Shown: piece by piece, positions 1 through 7,597 of the stretch
Layout: every line of letters begins with the position of its first letter
How positions within the stretch are numbered: position 1 is the stretch's first letter
Assembly: GCA_020832185.1 (NCBI GenBank)
Contig: JAFIFE010000025.1
Coordinates: forward strand, 62,001 to 126,000
DNA: 64,000 nucleotides
Direction: 5' to 3'
Source: Alkalibacterium sp.
Lineage (GTDB): Bacteria; Bacillota; Bacilli; Lactobacillales; Carnobacteriaceae_A
Made by a program: the position numbers and the translations under genes
Notes under the pieces: model-generated
Databases searched by the model: none
Seen by the model: only the letters and a program-made list of their open reading frames with translations
Told to the model about the DNA's origin: nothing

Positions 1-346
1 TAATGAAAGCCACAGGTTTAGACACTACACTTGGTGACATTAAAAACGATATAGGGATAGCCAGAAACGATCCGAAAATCGTTCCCAGGAAGGCAATCGC
101 TATCGTTTCAAACAGCAGATAGGGTACGCCGCCTCCAGATGTGAAATCAAGTAAGAACTCCAGGTCTGGTGTCAGTATTCCAAGAACGATGTTTGACGCT
201 ATATCAAGCCCACGCTGACTGAACCCAGTAATATTCACGCCTAATATAGACCATACCAAAAGAGCAGTTAAAATTAGGCCGATCGTTGATAAATACAGTT
301 TACGGTTTGGTTCTTTTTCTAATTGCACTTGAATTGTTTTGTTCAT
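1..346 (-). CDS. phnE: Phosphonate/phosphite-type ABC permease, PhnE family (partial)
   Basis: This is the N-terminal part (115 codons) of an inner-membrane permease that runs off the left edge of the window. It starts MNKTIQVQLEKEP after an AGGAAGGAG ribosome binding site. One membrane segment is visible near residues 18-38, and a second begins around residue 80 (ETIAIAFLGTIFGSFLAIP), which matches the start of the PhnE transmembrane domain. It is the fourth gene of a minus-strand phnD-phnC-phnE-phnE operon and starts 16 bases after the preceding permease ends. Two PhnE-type subunits probably form a heterodimeric channel. The substrate cannot be told from this fragment. Confidence 0.85.
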   Translation of the reverse strand, partial: MNKTIQVQLEKEPNRKLYLSTIGLILTALLVWSILGVNITGFSQRGLDIASNIVLGILTPDLEFLLDFTSGGGVPYLLFETIAIAFLGTIFGSFLAIPISFLMSPSVVSKPVAFI

Positions 347-362
347 TTTTATCTGCTCCTTC

Positions 363-1190
363 CTAGGTCAATTTCATTCGGAAATATTCACTGATACGTT
401 CAATCACAAAAACAACGAGCATGAGAATAAGCAGAACCATTCCGACACTCTGGTAATCTCTCCATCCAAGTCGTTCGTCAAGTAGAAGTCCGACACCTCC
501 GGCTCCTACATATCCTAAAATAGCAGCGTAACGGATATTCCCTTCAAATGCATAAAGGGAAACCGACAGATAAGTCGGCAGGATATCTGGAATAATTGCA
601 TAACGGAATGCTTCTACTTTTGACAAACCCATAGATTCGTGTGCTTCAAACGCTCCCATGTCGACACTCTCAATATGTTCGTACATCAGCTTTCCAATAT
701 AAGACAATGTAAACAGAAATATCGCAACAGTTCCTGCCATTGTGCCCAGTCCAAAGATAAATGTGGCAATCAGAGCTGAGACTAGCGTTGGCAGTGTTCT
801 TAAAATACTTAGAGCAAGCTTGAAAAATCCATTTAAAACACGGTTTCTAATAATATTACTGGAAGATAGTAGTGCAAATGGTATCGCCAATACAGCCCCC
901 GCTATTGAACCTAATAAAGACATTTGAATCGTATCAAATAGCGGTCCCCAGATATTATCTAAAAAATTGAAATTAGGCGGGAACATATCAAGCAAGATAA
1001 CAATAAACTGATTGCCTCGCGTACGAATAACAGATAGATCTACATTCGTTACTTCCCAGGATATGACCGTAACAATCAAAACGATCAGCAGAATCAGAGG
1101 TGTTCGTGATGCACGTTTGGTTACTTCTTTTCCATTCGATAAGGTATATGTTTTGGGTTTGAAAATCTTATCATAAAACGTTTCGTTCAT
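363..1190 (-). CDS. phnE: Phosphonate/phosphite-type ABC permease, PhnE family
   Basis: This is a membrane subunit of about 275 residues from a phosphonate-type ABC importer. I chose the start MNETFYDKIF because AAGGAGGGG lies just upstream; a longer frame opens at 1253 but would overlap phnC and lacks a good site. A first membrane helix lies near residues 30-50, and about five more follow from residue 95. The EAA loop that docks on the ATPase is visible as EAHESMGLSKVEAFRYAIIP. The gene sits 13 bases after phnC and is followed by a second permease, as in phnDCEE operons. No C-P lyase genes are present, so imported phosphonate, phosphite or a related oxyanion would have to be processed by enzymes encoded elsewhere. 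Confidence 0.9.
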   Translation of the reverse strand: MNETFYDKIFKPKTYTLSNGKEVTKRASRTPLILLIVLIVTVISWEVTNVDLSVIRTRGNQFIVILLDMFPPNFNFLDNIWGPLFDTIQMSLLGSIAGAVLAIPFALLSSSNIIRNRVLNGFFKLALSILRTLPTLVSALIATFIFGLGTMAGTVAIFLFTLSYIGKLMYEHIESVDMGAFEAHESMGLSKVEAFRYAIIPDILPTYLSVSLYAFEGNIRYAAILGYVGAGGVGLLLDERLGWRDYQSVGMVLLILMLVVFVIERISEYFRMKLT

Positions 1191-1203
1191 AGTCGTCCCC
1201 TCC

Positions 1204-1983
1204 TTAAATATCTGCTTCTTCGGGATCATCCGCTTTAGGAATATTTTCAACACTGCCGTAAATCTGATTTAAGACATCTTGAGATACTTCTTCAGATTTC
1301 CCGTCATAGACGATTTCTCCCTGACGAATGCCAATGACACGGTCTGCATATTCAAGCGCCAGTTCAACGTGGTGAATATTGATCAGGATAGACATGTTTG
1401 TTTCTTTATTGATTTTTTTAAAGTCATCCATAACGACTTTAGCTGTAACCGGGTCAAGTGAGGCCACGGGTTCATCTGCCAAGATAATATCAGGATGCTG
1501 AGCGATTGTACGGGCTAACGCCACACGCTGCTGCTGGCCGCCAGACAGCTGATCCACTCGGTTATACGCTTTATCTAATATGCCCACTTTGTCTAAGGCT
1601 TCTAATGCATCGATTTTTTTCTCTTTTGGAAACAATCCCAGCAACTTTCTCCACCAGGCAAGATCAGGGACAGTAGAAATCAGTACATTATTGATCACAG
1701 AGGTACGGGTCACCAAGTTGAATGACTGGAAAATCATTCCAATTTTACGACGGAATGAACGGACTTGTTTGCCTTTTAACTTCCCGACATCCACTCCGTT
1801 GACCATCAATGTCCCTTCATTGATTTCATGCATCCGGTTGATACAACGGATCAAGGTAGACTTGCCCGCTCCAGATAAGCCGATGATCGCTACAAATTCA
1901 CCTTGATCGATCGTTAAGTTTATATCCTTTAAGGCAGTGACCCCGTTCGGATACGTTTTATTTACATCTTTAAATTCTATCAT
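1204..1983 (-). CDS. phnC: Phosphonate/phosphite ABC transporter ATP-binding protein
   Basis: This is the ATPase of the first phn-type importer, 259 residues, the usual PhnC length. It carries a Walker A motif (GLSGAGKST, about residues 36-44), a Q-loop (IFQSFN), the ABC signature LSGGQQQR, and Walker B with catalytic Glu (IILADEP). The switch His lies in INIHHVELALEYADRVIGIR, which is the typical PhnC C-terminal segment. The start MIEFKDVNKTYPNG follows AGAGAGGAA. It lies between phnD upstream (97-base gap) and two permease genes downstream, all on the minus strand, so it should be cotranscribed. It is strongly similar to the second PhnC at 5530-6294. Confidence 0.93.
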   Translation of the reverse strand: MIEFKDVNKTYPNGVTALKDINLTIDQGEFVAIIGLSGAGKSTLIRCINRMHEINEGTLMVNGVDVGKLKGKQVRSFRRKIGMIFQSFNLVTRTSVINNVLISTVPDLAWWRKLLGLFPKEKKIDALEALDKVGILDKAYNRVDQLSGGQQQRVALARTIAQHPDIILADEPVASLDPVTAKVVMDDFKKINKETNMSILINIHHVELALEYADRVIGIRQGEIVYDGKSEEVSQDVLNQIYGSVENIPKADDPEEADI

Positions 1984-2080
1984 AGTCGCCTTGTTCCTCT
2001 CTGGAAATAGTCAAAAAGAAAGCCAGGAGAGGGCGCTCCCAGCTTGTCTTTTCTATTGTCTCTTGATTATCTGTTCGTTA

Positions 2081-3154
2081 TTAGTCTGTTAAGTCACGTA
2101 AAATTTGTTGTGCTTCTCTTTCTACGTCGTAATCTTCGCTTGTTGCAGGTTCATATCCTTCGTGAGAATAGATATCAATGATTTCACGGCCTTCATCTGT
2201 TTGTGCAATATCGATGAATGCTTGCTGTAAAGCATTTTTGAAGTCATCATCCATGATGTCTGAGAATTGGCTCACACTGATTGTATCGTTATAGATACCA
2301 GGTGTCACACCAACAACATCTGTTTCTTCCCAAATATCTCCATCACGGCCATAGTCGCCTTCCCAAAGCTCAGCGTAGTCTCGGCGTGCATCTGCATAAA
2401 CAACAGCCAAGTCGATTTCTTCAGCGGCCAAACGGACAAATGATGTTGCATATGAGTCAGCTTGAACGATTTGGTTTAAGTCAGTTAATGACTGGTCAAA
2501 GTTTTCCTGTAACCAGATTGTCGGGTAAATATATCCTGCTGATGAAGATGAATTCATAACACTCCATGAAGCGGAATTAACATCCTCCCATGTCAGTTCT
2601 TCTCCACTGTTCACTTTATCTGCTAATTCTCTTCCTTTTTCAGAAGGTCCAGCAATTAAGATAGAACGGTAGTATGTTACTTGCTCATCAGTGGGTTCAG
2701 TTGGCTTGTTTTCGTTCCATTCTACTGGATCTTCAGAGTCATTGTTCAATCCGGCACGTGTTGACGTCAAGATAACTTCTGCTCCGTCATCATATAAAAC
2801 GTACGTTCCGCCTGGAAGGAATCCAACATCTAATGTGCCTGCTGACATTGCTTCTCCAACTGCTTCATAACTTGTACCAACTGAGATTTCTACTTCATTT
2901 ACATCATAACCGTGTTCAGCTAGTTCATCAATCAAAATTTGCTCTAAAGGTCCTGTTGCCACATAAATATCTTCTGGATCACGTGAAGGAACAAAACCTA
3001 CTGTCAACTCATCGATTTCGATCATGTCGCCTTCTGCTGCACCGTTATCGTCAGTACCCGTATCTTCTGTGGTGTCATCCCCATTTCCACAAGCACCTAG
3101 TACCAATACAGATGTTAACGCAATTCCTAAACCTTTAAACCATTTTTTAGACAA
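2081..3154 (-). CDS. phnD: Phosphonate/phosphite-binding lipoprotein, PhnD family
   Basis: This extracellular substrate-binding lipoprotein feeds the phnCEE transporter. I set the start at a TTG codon (3154), giving MSKKWFKGLGIALTSVLVLGACG; GGGAGGA lies 6 bases upstream, while an upstream TTG at 3169 overlaps that site. A lipobox (LGAC) ends the signal peptide, followed by a very acidic linker of about 20 residues (GDDTTEDTGTDD). The mature domain has PhnD hallmarks: TVGFVPSRDPED, a long SxGTSYEAVGEAMSAGTLDVGFLPGG-type stretch, and NSSSSAGYIYPTIWL near the oxyanion pocket. It is first in the operon. Two small palindromes sit in its leader (3179-3216). The ligand is uncertain. Confidence 0.92.
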   Translation of the reverse strand: MSKKWFKGLGIALTSVLVLGACGNGDDTTEDTGTDDNGAAEGDMIEIDELTVGFVPSRDPEDIYVATGPLEQILIDELAEHGYDVNEVEISVGTSYEAVGEAMSAGTLDVGFLPGGTYVLYDDGAEVILTSTRAGLNNDSEDPVEWNENKPTEPTDEQVTYYRSILIAGPSEKGRELADKVNSGEELTWEDVNSASWSVMNSSSSAGYIYPTIWLQENFDQSLTDLNQIVQADSYATSFVRLAAEEIDLAVVYADARRDYAELWEGDYGRDGDIWEETDVVGVTPGIYNDTISVSQFSDIMDDDFKNALQQAFIDIAQTDEGREIIDIYSHEGYEPATSEDYDVEREAQQILRDLTD

Positions 3155-3178
3155 AATAATTCCTCCCAATCCTATGTT

Positions 3179-3216
3179 GCACGTAAACGTGCTAAATATG
3201 TACGATCAACGCACAT
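3179..3216 (-). promoter_or_regulatory. Paired palindromes in the phnD leader/promoter
   Basis: Two palindromes lie just upstream of phnD. GCACGTAAACGTGC at 3179-3192 is a perfect 6+6 palindrome. ATGTACG-N5-CGCACAT at 3198-3216 is imperfect, with one mismatch per arm pair. They sit between the phnD ribosome binding site and a likely -10 (TATTAT, minus strand, near 3224). They could be operators or a leader hairpin. No TTAACA-type Pho box was seen here, so control may be independent of PhoP. Confidence 0.4.
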
Positions 3217-3478
3217 TTCGATAATAACATTCGTCAATAGAAAAGTCTATCAATTTTTTCGACTATATCTTTAGTTTTATTTGCTAAAAAACGAACAATC
3301 TAGGTATCGCACCACTCCTCGTCTGTTCTCTACTAAAAGTATACCGGCAATTCAGTGCCAGCTCCACCCTTTTTTTGTAAACATACTGTAAATGTGACTA
3401 ATCCTTTACTCTTTTATTAAAGATAATGTAAGATAGAATGATAGCTTTCATTATTACATTCAGGAGGTACACACTATT

Positions 3479-3883
3479 ATGTTAAAGGAATTTAAAACAT
3501 TCTTAATGCGGGGGAACGTCATCGAACTGGCTGTCGGAATCGTGATGGGTGCCGCTTTTACAGCGATTGTTTCTGCTTTGGTGGACAACATCATCACACC
3601 TGTCATCGCAGCGGTTACTGGAAATGCAAGTGTAGACGCCTTGTCAGTTCAGCTCGGTGCGGCTCAAATCCAGTATGGTTTATTTTTACAAGCCGTGATC
3701 GACTTCGTTCTGATCGCACTCGTCTTGTTCCTGATGATCCGGTTCATCAATACCCTTTCACGGAAGAAGGAAATGGAAGAGGAAGTGGAAGTCGAAGCCC
3801 CTACTGTTGAACACTACTTAGAAGAGATACGGGACTTACTGGCCGAACAAGCTTCTCCCTCTAGAGATCATCCAGACCACTAA
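3479..3883 (+). CDS. mscL: Large-conductance mechanosensitive channel
   Basis: MscL is the pentameric emergency valve that opens under hypo-osmotic membrane tension. The 134-residue product begins MLKEFKTFLMRGNVIELAVG, the amphipathic N-terminal helix and start of TM1. TM1 carries AVGIVMGAAFTAIVSALVDNIITP. TM2 lies around residues 70-95 (FLQAVIDFVLIALVLFLMIRFIN). The cytoplasmic tail is charged and acidic (KKEMEEEVEVEAP). An AGGAGG site precedes the ATG. It is a single plus-strand gene between two minus-strand phn clusters and ends in a bidirectional terminator. Confidence 0.95.
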   Translation: MLKEFKTFLMRGNVIELAVGIVMGAAFTAIVSALVDNIITPVIAAVTGNASVDALSVQLGAAQIQYGLFLQAVIDFVLIALVLFLMIRFINTLSRKKEMEEEVEVEAPTVEHYLEEIRDLLAEQASPSRDHPDH

Positions 3884-3922
3884 AAAAAGTTCTCATGGCT
3901 GTAATGGCCTGAGAACTTTTTT
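3882..3922. terminator. Bidirectional rho-independent terminator (mscL / second phn cluster)
   Basis: The stem AGTTCTCA...TGAGAACT has an inner GGC/GCC pairing, flanked by A7 on the left and T6 on the right. It can therefore stop both mscL and the minus-strand permease gene ending at 3921. Confidence 0.85.
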
Positions 3923-4724
3923 ATACTAGTTTCGCTCTAATTTTTCCACTGAGTTTATCTATAATAACTACAAAAAGGATGACCACTATTAAAATCACAC
4001 CTACTTCTTCCCAGTGACGCTGCTGCTGAGAAAGGATAAGTGGAACGCCAATGCCACCTGCTCCAACTAGTCCTAAAATCGTTGAAGCTCTGACATCGAT
4101 TTCAAACCTGAATAGTGAAACAGAGAGAAACTGAGGGAGGATTTGAGGCAGGATCCCATACCAGAAAGCCTGAATCCTGTTCCCTCCCGTTGCTTTGATC
4201 GCTTCGACTGGAGCTGGGTCTATGGATTCTATACTTTCAGCGTATAGCTTTCCGATCATCCCGATTGAATTGATGCTGATAGCCAACACACCCGCAAAGG
4301 AACCCGGACCGACAGCAGCCACAAAAAATACCCCAAATAGCAGTTCAGGAATTGACCGAATCGCATTCAGAATTACTTTCCCAATGTAACTGAGCTTTCC
4401 CCCGCTATTTTTAGCTGCAAAAACAGCTAAAGGTAAGGCGAATAGGGACGCAGCAACCCCTCCAGCATAGGCTATTGCTACAGTTTCCAGCATTAGCCAG
4501 CTATTTTCAGCAAACGAACGCCAGTAAACCGGTGTGACGATCGGCACGACAAATAACCGGTATAGAATAGTCAATGGGGACGATTGAGACGAAGCAATCG
4601 AGAAATCCTGTGACCACAAACTGAACGCATATAAGAGGACTAGACTCGTCACTATAAGGATGAGCGTTGCCTTCTGTTTAGTTGAACGCTGTGAGCGGAG
4701 TGAAATTTTCTTCTGATTGTTCAA
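3921..4724 (-). CDS. phnE: Phosphonate/phosphite-type ABC permease, PhnE family (second system)
   Basis: This is the last gene of the second phn cluster: a permease of 267 residues with about six membrane helices, the first near residues 17-37. The EAA loop reads VEAIKATGGNRIQAFWYGILPQ. The start is TTG, overlapping the stop of the preceding permease by 4 bases (TTGA), with AAGGAG upstream, so translation is probably coupled. With its partner at 4721-5527 it should form the channel of a second oxyanion or phosphonate importer. It ends at a shared terminator with mscL. The family is clear; the substrate is not. Confidence 0.88.
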   Translation of the reverse strand: MNNQKKISLRSQRSTKQKATLILIVTSLVLLYAFSLWSQDFSIASSQSSPLTILYRLFVVPIVTPVYWRSFAENSWLMLETVAIAYAGGVAASLFALPLAVFAAKNSGGKLSYIGKVILNAIRSIPELLFGVFFVAAVGPGSFAGVLAISINSIGMIGKLYAESIESIDPAPVEAIKATGGNRIQAFWYGILPQILPQFLSVSLFRFEIDVRASTILGLVGAGGIGVPLILSQQQRHWEEVGVILIVVILFVVIIDKLSGKIRAKLV

Positions 4725-5527
4725 ACCAAGCGACTCCTTACTGTTTGACTAATGTAATCGATCAGACTGATCATTAAAAATAAACAAAATATAATTAGCC
4801 CTAATCGGTCATAACGAAATAAACTCATCTGTCTCCTAATGAGCTGTCCAATGCCTCCAGCACCTACAAACCCTAAAACCACAGATGCTTTTAAATTGAT
4901 TTCGAGTACGTACAATATATGTGATAGGTAGATAGGTGTGATTTGGGGCAGAACCCCATACCGGATCACTTGAGGCATGTTTCCTCCCATTGCTTGAATA
5001 GCCTGAATCGGTCGTTCGTCGATCGATTCGACAGACTCGCTAGTCAGCTTGATCAAAATGGCAGCCGAATAAATCATGAGTGCCAGAATTCCGGAAACTG
5101 ATCCTAATCCCACTACCGCAACCATCAGAACAACCATAATAATGTTGGGTATCGACCGGATAATAGTAAGTAAAAACCTGATTCCACCGTATGACAATGG
5201 GTGACGGTTCAATGTGGCCGATGAAAAAAAGAGTAACGGGAAAGCCAATACTGCAGCGAGTGTTGTACTGATCAAGGCTATATTGAATGTTTCAATCAGT
5301 TGACCGAGAGCAGTAGACAAGTACCCAAAATCAGGCGGAAAAAAATCTTCTCTCAGCATTCTGAAAAAAATAGGAAACGTCGCAAGTATTCTCCCGAGCG
5401 ACGCATTCGTCTGATTGATAGCGACGTAATACAAGCCGGCGATCAGACCTATAATCACGCTCATTTTAATATAAAAAGAAGGCAGATATAGTCTGACTTT
5501 TTCAGAAGATGCTTTCTGGTTTTTCAC
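4721..5527 (-). CDS. phnE: Phosphonate/phosphite-type ABC permease, PhnE family (second system)
   Basis: A 268-residue membrane permease paired with the one at 3921-4724. It begins with a GTG codon (MKNQKASSEK) 2 bases after the phnC2 stop, and the GAGAGGAG site lies inside the end of phnC2. Helices are visible at about residues 22-42, 85-105, 130-155, 215-235 and 240-260. The EAA loop is IQAIQAMGGNMPQVIRYGVLP. It shares the C-terminal VLGFVGAGGIGQL motif found in all four permeases of this window. Tight spacing on both sides indicates one transcript phnC2-phnE-phnE. Confidence 0.9.
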   Translation of the reverse strand: MKNQKASSEKVRLYLPSFYIKMSVIIGLIAGLYYVAINQTNASLGRILATFPIFFRMLREDFFPPDFGYLSTALGQLIETFNIALISTTLAAVLAFPLLFFSSATLNRHPLSYGGIRFLLTIIRSIPNIIMVVLMVAVVGLGSVSGILALMIYSAAILIKLTSESVESIDERPIQAIQAMGGNMPQVIRYGVLPQITPIYLSHILYVLEINLKASVVLGFVGAGGIGQLIRRQMSLFRYDRLGLIIFCLFLMISLIDYISQTVRSRLV

Positions 5528-5529
5528 GA

Positions 5530-6294
5530 CTATTCTCCTCTCTTTTCTTCTTCCCGTATCGGTCTGCCGTAAATTTCTTCGAATGTTTTTTCTGTTACTT
5601 CAGCAATCGGTCCGTCAAAGACGATTTCGCCTTCGCGCATGCCAATGACGCGGTCAGCATATTCCATAGCCAGATCGATAAAGTGAAGATTGACGATAGT
5701 CGTCAATCCGTCTTCCTTGCTTACCCGCTTGAGGTCCCGCATAACCTGGTGCGATGTGGGAGGATCAAGAGACGCGACCGGTTCGTCGGCCAGAATGATT
5801 TTAGGCTGCTGAGTCAGAACACGCGCGATACTGACTCGCTGCTGCTGCCCTCCACTGAGCTGATCTGCGCGAACATAGGCTTTCTCATCGATTCCGATAC
5901 GCTTTAAGTTTTTCATCGCCAGCTGAAGATCCTCTTGCGGAAAGCGTCCAATCAGACTATTGAATGTTGAAGTATGACCGAGCCTTCCAACCATGACATT
6001 TCTGAGAACGGACATGCGCTTAACTAAGTTATAATCCTGAAAAATAATCCCGATCTGGGTTCTCAATTTTCTTAATTTAGATTCTTTTAGGTGTGAAATG
6101 ACTTGATTATCTACAATCACTTCCCCACCTGTGGGAATGACCATGCGATTGATGCATTTCATCAATGTAGACTTTCCTGCTCCAGACATGCCCACGATAA
6201 CGACAAACTCGCCTTTTTCTATAGTCAAATCAATGTTTTTAAGGGCTTCCACTCGATTAGGATAGATCAAGGAAACATTTTTAAATTCAATCAC
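5530..6294 (-). CDS. phnC: Phosphonate/phosphite ABC transporter ATP-binding protein (second system)
   Basis: ATPase of the second phn-type system. Walker A is GMSGAGKST, the signature LSGGQQQR, and Walker B IILADEP. The C-terminus EYADRVIGMREGEIVFDG parallels PhnC1. I place the start at GTG 6294 (MIEFKNVSLIYPNRV), which aligns with the start of PhnC1 and follows GAGGA. An in-frame ATG at 6336 would add 14 residues and has no clear ribosome site. The gene leads a phnC-phnE-phnE operon without its own phnD directly upstream; the candidate binding protein is at 7594-8499, beyond a plus-strand gene. Confidence 0.88.
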   Translation of the reverse strand: MIEFKNVSLIYPNRVEALKNIDLTIEKGEFVVIVGMSGAGKSTLMKCINRMVIPTGGEVIVDNQVISHLKESKLRKLRTQIGIIFQDYNLVKRMSVLRNVMVGRLGHTSTFNSLIGRFPQEDLQLAMKNLKRIGIDEKAYVRADQLSGGQQQRVSIARVLTQQPKIILADEPVASLDPPTSHQVMRDLKRVSKEDGLTTIVNLHFIDLAMEYADRVIGMREGEIVFDGPIAEVTEKTFEEIYGRPIREEEKRGE

Positions 6295-6426
6295 GCTCTG
6301 ATCCTCATTCCTTAATAGGTTCTTAGTCTGTTTCATCTTTATTCAGTATACTATTTTTTTCGCTCCATTTCGATTGTTCTCATTTTTTCAGCAGCAATGG
6401 CCCATAAAATAAAATTTTTCTCATAT

Positions 6427-6440
6427 TGTAATCGCTTGCA
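6427..6440. promoter_or_regulatory. Candidate catabolite-responsive element (cre)
   Basis: TGTAATCGCTTGCA matches the CcpA-box consensus TGWAANCGNTNWCA at 13 of 14 positions (G at the second W). It lies about 130 bases upstream of phnC2 on one side, and just upstream of the TATAAT at 6462 that would drive the plus-strand short transcript. The match is by eye. Confidence 0.45.
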
Positions 6441-6461
6441 TACTTTTGATCAAGACTATTG

Positions 6462-6607
6462 TATAATAGAAAGGTAGGGTATTATATTAAAAAGCGGCTC
6501 GCTGAGAGTCCCAAATTTTTATACTTAAACATTCTGATGGATGCTGGATGGTCACTAATGTGATTGTCTAATAAGAAAGGATGAGGCCATGTGCCTCATC
6601 CTTTTTT
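6462..6607 (+). ncRNA. Candidate short terminated transcript (sRNA or orphan leader)
   Basis: A TATAAT at 6462-6467 is followed about 110 bases later by a strong terminator. The predicted RNA of roughly 135 nt has no open frame with a ribosome site. Visible pieces include GCGGCTCGCTGAGAGTCCC near 6495, a TCAC-TAAT-GTGA mini-hairpin near 6551, and the terminal hairpin. CTGAGA followed by CTGAT recalls TPP riboswitch words, but the order and flanks do not fit. Downstream DUF554 has its own promoter. No good -35 at 17 nt was found (TTGCAT lies 20 nt away, overlapping the cre-like site). Confidence 0.35.
6576..6607 (+). terminator. Rho-independent terminator
   Basis: AAGGATGAGGC-CATGT-GCCTCATCCTT is an 11-bp perfect stem followed by T6. 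No coding gene lies upstream on this strand, so it must end a non-coding transcript starting near 6474. Confidence 0.85.
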
Positions 6608-6674
6608 CTATTCCTATTCTTTCTTTGCGATCATCCGGTTTTTTTGCCTTTTGTATTACTCGCTGACTGTTCTT

Positions 6675-6732
6675 CGCTTGAGTGCTACACATCTTGCTGC
6701 TTGTGTAGCACTCACCATTCTGCGGTCAAGCG
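6675..6732. repeat. Strong inverted repeat without T-tract
   Basis: A perfect 12-bp inverted repeat (GAGTGCTACACA at 6680-6691 and TGTGTAGCACTC at 6702-6713) lies within a second, outer repeat (CGCTTGA at 6675 and TCAAGCG at 6726). There is no T-run, so it is not a simple terminator. It sits between the terminator at 6607 and the DUF554 promoter. Confidence 0.5.
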
Positions 6733-6770
6733 AGTCATACTTAATGCCCTTTTCATCATTGAAATTTTAT

Positions 6771-6799
6771 TTGTAAGTCCGATAATTGGTCTATATAAT
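6771..6799 (+). promoter_or_regulatory. Promoter of the DUF554 gene
   Basis: TTGTAA, a 17-base spacer and TATAAT lie about 40 bases upstream of the ATG at 6839. A weak AGAGGAG-type site precedes the start. Confidence 0.6.
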
Positions 6800-6838
6800 G
6801 GGATAGAGCTAACTATTTGTGCAGAGGAGTCTTAATCT

Positions 6839-7522
6839 ATGTTTTTTGGAGTTATTATTAATGCACTGGCCATCTTTATTGGCGGAACAATTGGATTGTT
6901 TGTCAATAAAGGCATTCCTTTAAAAATTGAAAAAGCGTTAATGAAAGCATTGGCTCTCAGTGCCATCTATATCGGAATCACGGGCATGATGTCCGGTGAA
7001 AATACTATATACATTATATTGTCTTTAGTCATTGGTGCGGCAATAGGTGAGATCATTGATCTGGATAAACGGATCCATCAGATGGGTGCATCACTGGAAC
7101 ATCGCTTTCCTTCTAAAAACGGATCGGCCCCGATCTCCAAAGGCTTTGTCATGGGGAGTCTGATCATGGCTGTTGGAGCCATGTCTATTGTAGGTCCTTT
7201 GGAAAGCGGATTGACCGGAAACCACACGATCTTATTGACAAAAGCATTGATGGATGGCATTACAAGTATCATTTTGGCGTCGAGTCTTGGCGCAGGTGTC
7301 ATATTCTCAGGGGCTTTGGTTTTTCTTTACCAGGGAGCGATCACGCTTTTTGCAAGTGGACTGGATGTCATTTTGACGGACGTCATGATCAATGATATCA
7401 ACGCAGTCGGTTCGATACTTATTCTCGCATTGGGTTTGAACATTTTAGAAGTCGCCAAACTGAAAGTGATGAATTTCGTGCCTGCTATTGCGATTCCTCT
7501 ACTCTTTTTCCTGTTTTACTAA
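6839..7522 (+). CDS. DUF554 family integral membrane protein (YdfK/YqgA-like)
   Basis: A 227-residue, highly hydrophobic protein of the DUF554 family, starting MFFGVIINALAIFIGGTIGLFVNKGIP. About six or seven membrane segments are visible. Conserved family stretches include FVMGSLIMAVGAMSIVGPLESGL and a glycine-rich SSLGAGVIFSGALVFLYQGAITL. The family function is not established; transport has been suggested. The gene is on the plus strand with its own promoter and a terminator shared with phnD2. It splits the second phn system, between phnC2 (minus) and its likely binding protein (minus). Confidence 0.85.
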   Translation: MFFGVIINALAIFIGGTIGLFVNKGIPLKIEKALMKALALSAIYIGITGMMSGENTIYIILSLVIGAAIGEIIDLDKRIHQMGASLEHRFPSKNGSAPISKGFVMGSLIMAVGAMSIVGPLESGLTGNHTILLTKALMDGITSIILASSLGAGVIFSGALVFLYQGAITLFASGLDVILTDVMINDINAVGSILILALGLNILEVAKLKVMNFVPAIAIPLLFFLFY

Positions 7523-7597
7523 AAAATCTGTTAGCAAGAGCACCCAGTTGTTCCTCAACGAAAGGAACCTTGGTCTCAAACTAACAGATTTTTTTAT
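7521..7597. terminator. Bidirectional terminator (DUF554 / phnD2)
   Basis: AAAAAATCTGTTAG at the left and CTAACAGATTTTTTT at the right form a 12-bp stem. A small inner stem (GTTCC/GGAAC) lies within a 50-base loop. The A-run and T-run allow termination in both directions between the convergent genes. Confidence 0.85.

Noticed and set aside
742-927. Open frames antisense to clear genes throughout the window, this being one example
   Set aside because: They lack ribosome sites and family similarity and lie opposite well supported genes.
6490-6560. TPP riboswitch (CTGAGA and CTGAT words)
   Set aside because: The order and flanking P1/P2/P4 sequences do not match, and no thiamine gene follows.
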